A stretch of DNA of 64,000 nt. It comes from Massariosphaeria phaeospora (taxonomy: Eukaryota > Ascomycota > Dothideomycetes > Pleosporales). The stretch lies in NCBI GenBank assembly GCA_011032825.1, contig JAADJZ010000014.1:868001-932000 (forward strand), written 5' to 3'. Below are positions 34,601 to 45,551 of the stretch, in pieces. The position numbers were made by a program, and so were the translations under genes. Under the pieces are notes generated by a model. The model ran no database searches, was not told the DNA's origin, and was given only the letters and a program-made list of their open reading frames with translations. Within the stretch, counting starts at the first letter, position 1. Every line of letters starts with the position of its first letter.

Positions 34601-37600
34601 CAGGCTGAGATTTTTCTCGCAGATGAGCTCGGTGTGCAAGGAAGCCGACGGTGTTTGCTTGGCTGCGGGCTAGAGTTGAGTGGTTCTTCTTTCATGCATC
34701 CTATGCCTAGCCGCATATGCAGCGTTCAGGATCAAGGACTCGGGAGACGAGTGCCCGATTCGTTGTTTTGGCTCGTCTTCCTTGGTGGACTGACATGCTC
34801 ATTAGGTCCGTGTCAGGCTGAGGGGAGCAATCATGTTCCTCAGTGGGCGTGTGAAGGGGAAGTGATGGGATTGAGCAATGGCAAGGGAAAAAGCGGTGGG
34901 TTATTGCTCGTGCGAGGTGTGTGCATGGGTGACACGCATAATGGTTGTACGACAGCAAGCGACCTGGGTGTGCGTAGCACGCCGGTGGCTGGGAATCAGA
35001 TGTCGATACGAGTGGGAGCTGGAGGCAGCAGGACCGTAGCTCGAGCTGGGAGACCCTGAGTGCGTGTCGGGTAAAATTCGGACTGAGGGAGGACGGAAAT
35101 GGTGCATATAGGGCCAGGCGTAATTGTCCGCCCTATGACGCAAGAGATGGGGATGCATCTTGTCTTCCTGCGCCCACGAGGCACCGCTAACGATTACTCA
35201 CGGATGCGGCTGGAGTTGCTATGGTTTTGACTGACATTCTTCTAAGCATAGAAATTGATGGCAAGTGTGCAGAATCTGGTTGTCAGCTGCTTCCTAAAGT
35301 AGAGTCACGAGAGACTGAAAATCACCACGAGCTTGGATACAGCCTCAGTTCCCTGGCTTCTGTCGGCTGAAAACGGCCCTGATACAAAACCCAAGAGGCC
35401 GAGACATGCCGTTGTATAATGGAAGCCAGCATGGTTCCGGCTAGGTTAGAGACTGCGCGGTCCCCTACGCCATGAGCCGTGGAGGACCATGTGGAGGCCA
35501 GAGGACGGCCCTAACACGGGAAGGGTTGCCGCGGTTTTGGGCTGACGAGCAGATGAGCGGTGTCGATGCCAGCGCTGCAAAAGGGCCGACGAACTATGCA
35601 GGCAAGCATGACCGTCGATACCAAAGGCGGTGTCGTGGTGGGGTCAGAAAGCGCGTGGCAAGATGAAATGGCAGACTGTAGTAAACTGAGCAAATATCAG
35701 AACGAGCACATGTCTCAAAGACAGGGCTGGAAATCGATTATTTTCGGAACCTGTTGCCAACGCACATTCTCAGCCAATGGTTTGAGGGTGGTAGCGGACG
35801 CGTTAGAGGGCTGCGATAAAGCCAATTGATTTCCGAACGGATACTTCGCATGCAACGACCTAAGTGACATTCGCCGATAGAAGAGCAGGCTACAATTGAG
35901 GTTAGGCGCCAGATACTGGAGTGAAATCTTGAGCTAGTCCTAAATGAGTAGAACGGCATATGCTTTGTCGGACCCCGGCTTCCTCTGAGATCTGACTGGT
36001 GTGGAGATGCTGCATGTTGCTAGACCCTGCAAAACGATAGTGGTCTTGGCCTGCATGCTTTGTCCGGTGGCTGATGAGAGTACACAATGTTTATTCTGGT
36101 CTCTTTAGCTGACCTGAAAAGACTGTTATGATTGTATCAAAATCCACGAACGTTGCTTCGAGGTCGGTGATCCGTTAGCACAGAAATGATGCAACTCTCT
36201 GATGTTGTGTGGTGAGAAGACTGAATAGGACCAGTGCTCGTATTGCTCATTTCTCTGCGAAGGTGTCCCGGTTCCAATTGCCTTGCGGAACACGCAATGT
36301 GATGCGGTGAGAACCTTGCTTGAGAGATAAAGCTGGGGCTGAGCAGGACGTCTCTCATAGATCCACATTTGGGAAATGATAATGTAGTTTTGCGTCTTAC
36401 GAGCAAGGTAGTCTCCAGAGCGTGATGACGATTAGTGTACAGAAAACCTGACCGTATATGATGGGTGGTCATAGAGATCAAGGACGGCCTCAGTCTCCAA
36501 GGACTTCTGGCTCAGTGCTTGACATCGCAGACACGAGAACGGAAGACGGAGATGGCCCGTTTCAGAGGATACCTTGGCCAAATAGTACTTTCAGGGCAGA
36601 GCAGAGGACACTATGCCTCGTGGCAGTATTAACGTTGTCCGCTGTTCGGTCACATTGCTGCCAATGAAGACGTGACAAAGGAAAGCTGTAAGCAGAGCGA
36701 ACGACTGCATGCAGAACCTACGATGAGCCCAACTCTCCAGACGTAGAGGTGGTCGCGTCCGTTTCGGGTGTCCCATGTACGAGTGTCTGCACGGCTGGTA
36801 AGGACATGATGCGTATAGTGTCTCCAAGGAGAAGGCGGCCAGGCTCCAGGACTGATGCAAACAGCCAGCCGCTGATCGGTGCTAAACCCCAGCATGCTGC
36901 TGTGATGACCCTGCCGCGCAGAAGGAGCGCGTCGGCCGCGACTGCAAAACCGGCCGCCTTCCATCCAGACGGACGCAATGAAGGATCAGTTCGTAGCCAG
37001 CCTCGAGGACGACGTTGCATGACTGATCCTACGGCGACGAGAAGAAGCGGCTCTGGGGTCGTGGTGGAAGGCGGGAGGACGTGTGTATTCGGAGGAAAGG
37101 GAAGGTCGGGAAAACGATGTCTGCGATTGCCAACGCACGTTTGCGAAGTTCCTAAATCATGTTAGCAGTAACGAGGCCCGTGTGAAGTCGTGTTTCAGAC
37201 TGTGATGGAGCAGTAGTCGCTGTTGCGTGCGAGGACGCGATGAGAGACACAGCGTCCACTGTCGAGGGACGACGCGACATGTTTTAGCACATCTCGATCA
37301 GAATCCGGCCTTCGGCAACCACCGGCTTGGCACCGCTGAGTAAGCTGCAACCTCACTCCAAACCATCGCCCGCTCCATTTCCTAGCACAGCATTGCTTTG
37401 CTTTAGATCTCAAGCAGCGCCTGTCAGCCCCGTCTATCTGTGTTATCGAGTCGGTTCTTTTGCTTTGTGACCCCAACACGCTATCGCTCTGTCCCGATGG
37501 CCGCGTCTCGTGGAAACCACCAGGCAAACATACTGATAGCGCTGTATATAAAAGAAGCTCGCTATATCATATACAGAGTCCATCTAATGCATCACCATCT

Positions 37601-38033
37601 AAGCTGGCGGATGTATCCGGACAGTATGATGGCTAAGTTACACAAACCTTTTCTTGCCAGAATTATATCCTACTGTTCCGTGGGAACTGAAATATCTCAA
37701 TAAGTTTCGCATAATACATACTCAACACACTATATAGCCGCCCATCTTCATGTACTGTTAAGTCTGCGGGTGTTGGTCTTGTTTCCGGCCAACCTGTTGT
37801 GAGGTAGTTGCTACGCCACTAAAGAAATCTGCGGTGAAAGCACTTTTTTCACAAGACGCTCCTCACAACCGTCTTGCCCAATGCGGGGAATTTTGGATCT
37901 CTCTAGCGCGTCAACAACCTTGTGAAGTTTTCGTCTTGCGGTAACTGCACTTCCGTAACTTCGCCGTCAACCTCTCATCCTCGAGCACTGGCCTTATACA
38001 TCTTCTGCAGACACTTGCACCCGGTTTCCTATA
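31614..38033. other. Gene-poor interval of 6.4 kb
   Basis: No frame here has recognisable domains, signal peptide or convincing codon pattern. Pairs of overlapping frames on opposite strands are common (31911-32183/31934-32158, 32406-32807/32398-32805, 36749-37165/36718-37020). GC content looks normal, so this is not RIP-degraded. It may hold long non-coding transcripts, decayed genes or small multi-exon genes that cannot be resolved by eye. No tRNA, repeat array or transposon ends were recognised. Confidence 0.4.
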
Positions 38034-39044
38034 ATGGAGATGACGAGCGATCAACTGCGCCGCAAGTATGTAACATTTCCCTTGCGCTGAAAGGAAAATC
38101 CTGACTCCGACTTTCCAACAAGTGCACCTGCTCCTCCGGGACGCAATGACCTAGAGCCCGAATATACTCCTGTATCCCGTCACGATAGATGTTCTTCATC
38201 GTATCAATCACCCCATTTATATGCAGTTCGGGTGGTAGACCAAGACGGTTTCGATCCTATGGACGTCCGCTCAGGCCATGGCTACCTGGCACCGGCGCGA
38301 GAGGATGACAGCCCTGGCACATTATTGCCTTCACTGATGACGCGATACTTCAGCGACGGTGCTGTGTTCTGGGAAAGGGGCTGCGAGTATGCTCTGGACC
38401 CTCGCGCACAGCTCGGCCGCGACTTCGCAGCAAGTAGCTATGGCATTATCTCGACAAAGAAGCGGATGTGGATCACGAAGAAGGTCCTGCATGACCGCTT
38501 AGTCTGCATTCCAATCCGCACCAACGGAGGCAAAGGACTTGAGAATATTCCGGATTTCAAGCGGGATGCGTGGCTTTGAGTCCAGGACGATCGCTTGTTT
38601 GGGCATCCGCACTCTAATATCTACAACGAGACTAGACATCACCCGCTCAGGATACGAGGAGCCCAAAATCAGATCAACAGGGCATCATATATCAACGTCA
38701 CCGAATCGGTCCTCATAGCGCCTACATACCACTACAGTCTCGTCGGATACATTGGGGAAACCGATCTGTGGCGCATCATCGGCCTTGAAGCGCAGATCAC
38801 CCGTCCTCCAGGGAACATGCCGGATGACCTTGGCCTATTCACTCGTTCCCTCCAATCCCCTCCAATTCCGCGACCCACACCACAGGATGGGGATTCTTCG
38901 CGGGATGATGACAGTCAGTCTTTGGGCGGTGATGTAGGACCTATTAGACAGGATGAAAGGCTCTGGGAGAATCCGGGCGCGTACTCGGGGGAATTGGAGT
39001 TGACTGAAGATCAGCTGTTCCCAACTAATTTGGACTATGATTAG
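38034..39044 (+). pseudogene. DUF6590-like gene with one in-frame stop
   Basis: Exon 1 is 38034-38065 (10 codons plus 2 nt). A 57-nt intron follows with a perfect GTATGT donor, CTGAC branch site and AAG acceptor. Exon 2 starts at 38123 and reads on in one frame to 39044, except for a TGA at 38577-38579 (codon 163). The full frame would be 317 codons. The part around the stop (RLVCIPIRTNGGKG before; HHPLRI and the SYINVTESVLI..YHYSLVGYI stretch after) resembles the conserved core of DUF6590, an uncharacterised fungal domain. The C-terminus is acidic. No intron can remove the stop, because there is no donor close upstream. It is either a recent pseudogene, a stop read through in translation, or a sequencing error. 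Domain assignment is from memory of the motif order. Confidence 0.55.
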
Positions 39045-39911
39045 TTTCATGTATATCATGTAACAGTACTCCTGTATCTAAACCCTCTTGACTATCAAAA
39101 CTTGAATAGACCGCTGTGAAATAGGTTCAGATATCACAGCATTAGCATACGTATCTGCCAAATCATGATTTGTAAATTCCGTTTCCAGGCTCAATCTGAT
39201 CACTCCTGACCATCTAAGCAATACTAGGATAACTCTAACATGTTCTAAACTGTCCTGCAATGTCACATGTATCCACCATAGATCTTTTTGTTTATCTCAT
39301 TAGTAGGCTCAATCCGGCTACGTGCGACTACCCAAGCGACACCAGCATAGGATTCGTAGGTTCCAAACTACGCTGTGATAGTCCATGTATCCACCAAAGC
39401 TATTAATGCATATTCCATTTGCGACCTGTGTGTGTTGGCGCGAAATTACGCAATATACATCGGAGCCTTAGAAGTACAATTCAACTGCCACCCTATTACG
39501 ACATGTAGGCAGTACACTTCTGTATGCAGATTATATACGCCTATCAATGGAGTGTAGGAGTCCTTAAATTGAAGTCGTACTCTATCGTGTTGACGAGACA
39601 AATGGACCATTATGGAGTAAATTCAGTAAACAAGAGCTGGACAAATACACCTCTGCAAAGATGTAATCAGGACGCTTTAGCATACGTCGTATGCCCACTG
39701 CCAACCCTTTCCAGACTACACATCTCGATCCTTAGACTTCCACACGTGCATAAATGCCAACTCTCTTCAGACCATTCATCGCGATCCCTCAAACTTGCAA
39801 ACGTACGTACATGTCGTCCCTCCAATACCGCCAGATGATTCCTGAATCCAGATTTCCCAGCTCCATCCGAAGCAATGCCACCTAAAGTACGTGCAATGTG
39901 TTCAGTGTGTA
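39045..39911. other. AT-leaning intergenic stretch
   Basis: About 0.9 kb without a supported gene. A phrase near CATGTATCCACCA occurs twice (39264 and 39384), suggesting a small decayed repeat. Short frames on both strands are not protein-like. Confidence 0.35.
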
Positions 39912-40241
39912 GAAGGGGGCCAAAGACGCTAGTCCATGGAAGTAGGGGAAACTAAAGGCATGAGTCCACAAAGACGTGAGCCAATAGAAGGGGGAGCCAA
40001 AGACGCTAGTCCATGACTGTAGGGGAAACTAAAGGCATACGCCCATAAAGACGTGAGCTAATAGGGAGCCAAAGACGCTAGTCCATGACTATAGAGGGGA
40101 CTAAAGGCATACGTCCACAAAGACGTGAGCCAATAGGGAGCCAAAGACGTGAGTCAATAGAAGTAGAGGAGACCAAAGACGAGTCAACAAAGACGTAAGT
40201 CAACAGCAAGTGTGGGGAGACCAAAGACGTGAGTCAATGGG
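39912..40241. repeat. 72-77-bp minisatellite
   Basis: A tandem array with units starting CCAAAGACG at about 39920, 39997, 40069 and 40141, followed by shorter degenerate units to 40240. Each full unit contains two related halves, one with AAAGACGCTAGTCCATG and one with AAAGACGTGAGCCAATAG, separated by GGGGAAACTAAAGGCATA. It has no reading frame. Unit spacing of 77, 72 and 72 bp points to recent unequal exchange or slippage. Confidence 0.85.
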
Positions 40242-41193
40242 AATTTCGAGCCGCATTGGACACTCCGGAGACTCGTCGCCATGAGACACCGTCGACTCGA
40301 AGGGAGGGAGAAACGAGCTTCCGGGCAAGAAGGGGGCAGGAGGAGATGAAGAAGAAGCTGGAGAGAAAGAAGAAATAGGTTGCTTATAGCACAATGCACA
40401 CTAAGCGCGACATTCTTCAGGAGCAAAGACAGAAAAAGAGGCAGGTGGTGAAGAAGAAGAAGAAGAAGAGAGAAAACTCTGCCTGGCCGAGATTTTAGGT
40501 GGCCGCGGCGTAGTGCCAAGAGAGCAGCCACGAGAGGCGCGCCTTCCCCAACAGCAAGTGCTGTCGCGTCGACTCAAGAACACCAAACGCTGCACACGGC
40601 TTGCACCAAGGATGATAAACTGTTGGCAAGGCGGAATCTCTGCAGAACTGGTACGTTACGCGACTCCGTCAGGGCACATGTGTGCAGTGTGGTTTTGCAT
40701 CCACCTGACTTCAGCGGCAGGCGTGCAGTCGAGGTGAACTCGAGACGCACCGCGATTCGAAGACGCGTTTTCTCGTTCTGGCTAGCTAGCTCGAATGGCG
40801 TAAGCGTGAGTGAAGACAAATCATAACCTTGGTATTCCAACGTGCTTTGCGTCTGTTACAAGGGGTTGAGTAAGAACTAACAGATGCTGATAACCCATCC
40901 AGTCATTGGATTCGTAGAGCTTGCACTTACTAGTTCGATATTGCATAAAGTAATTGAAACAAGTCATCACTGATTAAATGTGGGACAAGCAAAGGCGCCG
41001 AAAAAGCCCTCTTTACACGTCATCATCTTGAGACCTGGGTGCATTTCAGCGCATGACACAACTAAACCACAGGCATCGACTTGTAGATGTCACATTACCC
41101 CAACTAATGTCCTTGGTATCATCATCGTCCAACAAGAAGGAGACCCGCACAGCTCTGCCGCTCTCCAGACCACCTGCTCCGACATTTGCATAA
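40242..41193. other. Intergenic stretch with GAA-rich tract
   Basis: About 0.95 kb downstream of SLM1. A purine tract with GAAGAAGAAG repeats lies near 40330-40480. Its complement gives a Leu-rich frame (40184-40531 minus) that is a composition artefact. No gene is supported. Confidence 0.4.
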
Positions 41194-42827
41194 TTAATAC
41201 TTGCCCGGCTCACCGACCACACCCGAAGCTGGCGCAGCACTACTCGGCGTAGCCCCCGCCGTTCCGGCCGTGGTAGGGCTTGCAACAGTACCCTGCGTTG
41301 CAATGTTCTGCGTCTGCAACGGTGCGAGGCCGCCAGGCTGCGTCGGGCTTTGCACAGTGCTGGCGAGACTGGCGTCAGGACTGTTCTGTCCTGTGACCGG
41401 GCTCGTCGGCACAGAGCCAGCGGGGACCTCGCTGGTCACCTGGCCAGCGGCCTCGCGAATTATCTCCCACCACTGGGCCGCAGCCGCCGGCGTGTGTGCC
41501 TTGAACTGGTACTCGTGGCTCATACTCAGAGTGTTTCCGATCTTGCCCTTTGACACGTCCTTCCCCTTGACGTTGAACTTCTGGCCGCTGACGGCGCCGA
41601 TCATGCAGTCGGGGAGGTAGAGCGACATCTCCGGCACGGGGTCGCGCGAAAAGTTGTCGTCGGTCTTGTACTCGTGGAAGAACTTGGACGGCGTCACAAC
41701 GCAGTAGTTGGTGTCGTAGCTGCGCATGATCTTGGCCTTGCGCTCGAGAGAGCCCGAGATGAGGGGCTGGGTCGAGCCGTGGTCTTGGTTGGGGAAGCTA
41801 ACGTTGGCGACGGAGCGAGCGGGCGCAGCAGGGTCGATTAGGACAGTGTCGTTTCGCTGAATGAAGCCGTTCCACTCAAAGTCGAGGGGGATGCGCTGCG
41901 CGGTGCCGACCATGTCGCCGTACATGGCCCGTGTCTGCTCGGCCTGAGTGTTGACGACCTGCATGAACTGGCCCAAGCCGTGTTGGATCGTCTGCACAAT
42001 ATGGGCCTCGAACTGAGCAAACGAGTTCTGCACGCTGATCAAGTCCTGCCGGTTGTTGTTCTCCTCCAGGATCTGCTTGTTCAAGCGGTGCAGCACGCCG
42101 CGCTGCACCACATACGGGTCGTCGGTCGCGGTCATTCTACCACCGGCCGAGTCGAACGTCGCAGTGTGCTGGCCGAGCAGCTCGATGTGCTTCTGCGTGT
42201 GGGCGCGTGCCTTGTCGACGGCCTTGCTGCCCTTGCCCGCGCCCTTTGTCAGTTCCTTGGTCTTGTTCTTGATCTCGGTGTGCAGGCGGTCGAAGACGGG
42301 GAGGATGGAGCCTTTCAGTTGTTTGGCCGTCTCGTAGTGTTGGTTCGAGATGCCCTGCACGGCGTCAGCAACTGCATTCTGTCCATTGCGGAGGGGCATA
42401 CCTGAGTGTTCGACCGGATGTTCTCAAACATGCCCGCGACGCCGCCCAGCGACTGGTCGAAGTGGTGGCTCTCCTTTAGCGGGTCTTTCACAGTCTGCTC
42501 CGTATTAGTGCTGTCCTCTCTTCTCAGCCGTCAGCCTCCACTGTACTGACCTTCAGAATCTTCTCATATTCCTTGCCGTGGGCGTGGTTCGTCTTCTCCG
42601 TCGCCTCGATGTAGTCTTCTAGGTAGCCCACGGCATGCTTCCATGCTGCGAGTCGCTCTGAGAAGAGTCTTGTAACCTGCAACGCTTGAGTTATACACGG
42701 GTGGGGAATCCGTCGAAGAGCTGCGGTGGCTCACCTCGCTAGTGTCCTCTCCGGGCACAGCATCCTCATCGACGCTGTTGTTTGTGGCACTGCGCGTGGG
42801 CAGTGTGCTGGTAGTAGGGGTCGCCAT
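41194..42827 (-). CDS. SLM1: SLM1-like F-BAR/PH-domain protein, TORC2 effector
   Basis: Four exons (42827-42735, 42676-42551, 42494-42402, 42354-41194) give 490 residues. All introns (58, 56 and 47 nt) are phase 0 with GT-AG ends and CTGAC-type branch sites. The helical part from about residue 32 (VTRLFSERLAAWKHAVGYLEDYIEA...) to about 290 matches the F-BAR-like region of Slm1/Ask10-type proteins. A PH domain spans about 305-425, with a ..GSLERKAKI..NYCVVTPSKFFHEY..DPVPEMSLYLPDC core and an AAAQWWEIIREA C-terminal helix. Slm proteins bind PI(4,5)P2 at eisosomes and feed TORC2 signalling under membrane stress. The tail is Pro/Ser/Thr/Gln-rich and disordered. The function is inferred from the domain pair. 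Rgc1/Ask10 relatives are the alternative. Confidence 0.88.
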
Positions 42828-43703
42828 TATCTATGCAAAGTTCGCGATTGTGTAATGTGGTGTCGTGGTGTGGAAGAGTAGACCGTAGGAGCGGGGTCGT
42901 AGTATAGTATAGTAGGTAGTGGTAGTGGGGGGATTGCTAGTTAGTCTTGGTTGCGCGCAGAGTCAACGCCGACCTCGGGAATGAGCAACAAGCGTGAAGA
43001 GTCAGAGAAAGGAGAAAAGCCTACAAGTAGGTAGTTGTGATAAAATAATAGATGTCTGGGCCTGGCGTGGCCCGACGCGTTAGACTACAATTTGAGATCG
43101 CAGCTCGTCGATCGACGTCATCGCGATCGACGCAGGGGCGCGCCCCATCTAATCGCATCCTCCCGCACTCGTCTGATGTCAGTGGCTGACGGGGTCCACC
43201 ATGGATCTTAATACAGATCAACAATATCGATTCCTTAGACACAATTTGTAGCAGATTAGTTGCTTAGTCTGCGGATTTAGCTGCGAAGCTGAGTAGCGTA
43301 AGACTCGCATGGAGCATCGTGAAGTATACTTGTATCGGATGGGTTAGTGCTGTCTGCAGCGTGCAGGCTTTGGAGGTCACATCGACATTAAGATAAACGC
43401 AGCTTCTGGTATTGGAATCCTGTCAGAGGCACTGGGAACCCCATTCAACAGTTAAACAACAATGCACGCGGAGGTATGCCGAGCAGCGGGAACATAGTTA
43501 TTCCATATGAAGTTACCAAAACAGTTCCCAACTCTCCCAAAGAAATGCGAGGACCGTAACAGATCCTTATCAAACCACATTCACAGTACCAACTTCTTTG
43601 GTGATTGCAATGCTGGTGTGTGGGGTGGTGGTGACGTCGATCGAGCGTCCCGGGTATATCGCGTGTAAATATGAACGTTCGTACGTCGTTAAATGGATGT
43701 CGT
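42828..43703. other. Intergenic region upstream of SLM1
   Basis: About 0.9 kb between the SLM1 start and the 3' end of SAF4, both on minus. The first ~200 bp contain TAGTATAGTATAG-like short repeats near 42898 and probably form the SLM1 5' leader and promoter. No gene is supported. Confidence 0.4.
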
Positions 43704-44753
43704 TTAGTCGGAGCCGTAATCGACGAGTGGTGCAGCTACCGCGAGCCTCTTGGGTGGTGCCGGGGCAGAATCCGGTGTACAGGTTCCGGAACCCGCGACG
43801 CTATGTGCCTTTCTTTTGCGATTGAGGATGCCGAGATCCAGCTTCGACGTCGTAGCTGTAGTTTTGGCTAGAAAGGGGTCCATAGCCGCTCGCGTGTTGC
43901 CGATCAGGGTTTGCTGGAGGTTCAGCCGGTTCTTTTCTGCACGAATTTCTGCTTTCAGTCGCTTCTTCTTTGGCGCAGAAGACTCGATCGCTTTGTTGAC
44001 GTCCATGGTAACGAAAAGAGGCTTCCTCGATGCTTCATCGAGCTTCCAATCGCCCGCTGTGGCTCCAAACTCGACTAGACCCGCCCGGATGCGGTCAGTC
44101 TCTATCTCGTCTGCGATATCTAGACCCAAGCTGAATTTGTCCTGCATCCCCTCTTTGTGCCTCTCTTCTTTCTCCAGCACCTTCCTCCGCACGCGAAAGT
44201 CCCTCCTCAACCGCGCATTCACCTCATACGGATCCCTCCAGACCTCCGCCACATCGTACAAGTCCTCCACTCTCTCTTTGTTCTTCTTCTCCAGCCCTTT
44301 CTCGGCTGCCTTCCCTTCAAAGTTTGCAAAAGCATCTTTACGTCTCCGCTCCTTTTCCTCCTCAGTCAGGAATGCCAATTCGCCCTCCGCTTTCTCTTCC
44401 GGCCCATAATCCCGTTTTCGCGCTCCTTCCACAACGACGTATTCTGTGTTTTGCGGGTCGGTCCGAATTTCCCACCAGCCGCCGCACGCGGTGTGCTTCA
44501 TTCGAAAACTCCAGATGGGCGTGGAATAATAGTTTCCGACCTTCTTCTTCTCGGCATTGAAACGGACGCCTTGCCCGACGATGGCGGTTGGCTTGCAGTG
44601 GTCGCACCACACGGCGAAGGGTAGCTCGAAACGGACGGTCAGGATGCCTTGGTTGATGCTTTTGGCGCGGTTGCCAAATGGGTGGGAGTTGTTGAAGCGG
44701 GGAGCGTTTTCGGCGTCGGGTGGGTAATACCGGCCCATATTGAAGCCTTGCAT
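43704..44753 (-). CDS. SAF4: Saf4/CCDC130-type CWC16 splicing factor
   Basis: A single exon of 349 residues beginning MQGFNMGRYYPPD, the hallmark start of the CCDC130/Saf4 branch of the CWC16 (Yju2, DUF572) family. The core (about 35-130) has WCDHC, the VRFNAEKKKVGNYYSTPIWSF stretch and TACGGWWEIRTDPQN, followed by a long charged helical region and a basic Ser/Pro tail ending PLVDYGSD. Family members join the spliceosome around the catalytic steps; yeast Yju2 and human CCDC94/CCDC130 are relatives. The second Cys pair is reduced to one Cys within TACGG. I believe this is usual in filamentous fungi, but I could not check it. Start chosen at the family-conserved Met. Confidence 0.92.
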   Translation of the reverse strand: MQGFNMGRYYPPDAENAPRFNNSHPFGNRAKSINQGILTVRFELPFAVWCDHCKPTAIVGQGVRFNAEKKKVGNYYSTPIWSFRMKHTACGGWWEIRTDPQNTEYVVVEGARKRDYGPEEKAEGELAFLTEEEKERRRKDAFANFEGKAAEKGLEKKNKERVEDLYDVAEVWRDPYEVNARLRRDFRVRRKVLEKEERHKEGMQDKFSLGLDIADEIETDRIRAGLVEFGATAGDWKLDEASRKPLFVTMDVNKAIESSAPKKKRLKAEIRAEKNRLNLQQTLIGNTRAAMDPFLAKTTATTSKLDLGILNRKRKAHSVAGSGTCTPDSAPAPPKRLAVAAPLVDYGSD

Positions 44754-45551
44754 TTTGACGTGGGTAGGTGTGGGACGGTGCGGCGAGCACGGTCGTAGTG
44801 AAATGTGTCTCCGGAGCGCGAAATGGTGAAGTGGTTGTGAGTGGTGGCAGTCGAAGCTGTGGTTGTGGGCGGTTGTGGTGGTTGCGAGTGGTTGTGGGTC
44901 GCGTAGAAGAGTCCCTTGTAAGGACTTTACGACGAGATCGGCTTATCGCCGGATTAGGTAAGCAACTTCGTATCGACTGACTGTCACCTTCCAACGACCT
45001 GCTTGGGTTAACTGTTCATACATATTCAACTATTTGTAATACATCTCAACTACTATTCCAGCTGGTATAATAGCACCGTACTCTGCACCCCTACCAACTA
45101 CAATTCTTCCCGATCCATTCCGCTATTTCCACAGCCAGCCTAAAAAGATGGCTGAAACTCTCCACAGTTTCAATCTGCTCACAATTTGGGTAACACTATA
45201 CGATCAGGCAACTCCAACCTTCCTAGACAGGAAATCAAATTAAGGTTGGCATCGATTACGGCACTAAAAGGCTTGTCTTTTTGTCTTTGGACCCTTTATA
45301 TGGCGGAAAGACTGCCCCATTGGGTAAGCGGAAAACGCTGGTCGACAGTCTGGTGAATGTTCAATGTCATCATGAGCATATGTGCATGACATAGTAGTAT
45401 TGTAAATTACTTTTAACTGACACAAACCTAGCATTGATCTATAGCTTACCAGTGCTTCATGATGCGATGTCAAATAAACGCGCCGAAAACCCGCTACTCA
45501 CAGTCCGAGGAGCCGGTGGTAGAGATACGCGGAAGAAGACCCTTAACAAAC
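44754..45551. other. Intergenic region between SAF4 and SUP35
   Basis: About 0.8 kb. It is the upstream region of SAF4 and the 3' region of SUP35. Short minus-strand frames (45264-45473) are not protein-like. Nothing else was seen. Confidence 0.4.

Noticed and set aside
36718..37165. Hydrophobic 100-codon minus frame and basic 138-codon plus frame
   Set aside because: The minus frame briefly resembles a membrane protein but has no family signature and is overlapped fully by the other.
40184..40531. Leu-rich 115-codon minus frame
   Set aside because: Produced by GAA/GAG-rich purine tracts read on the opposite strand.
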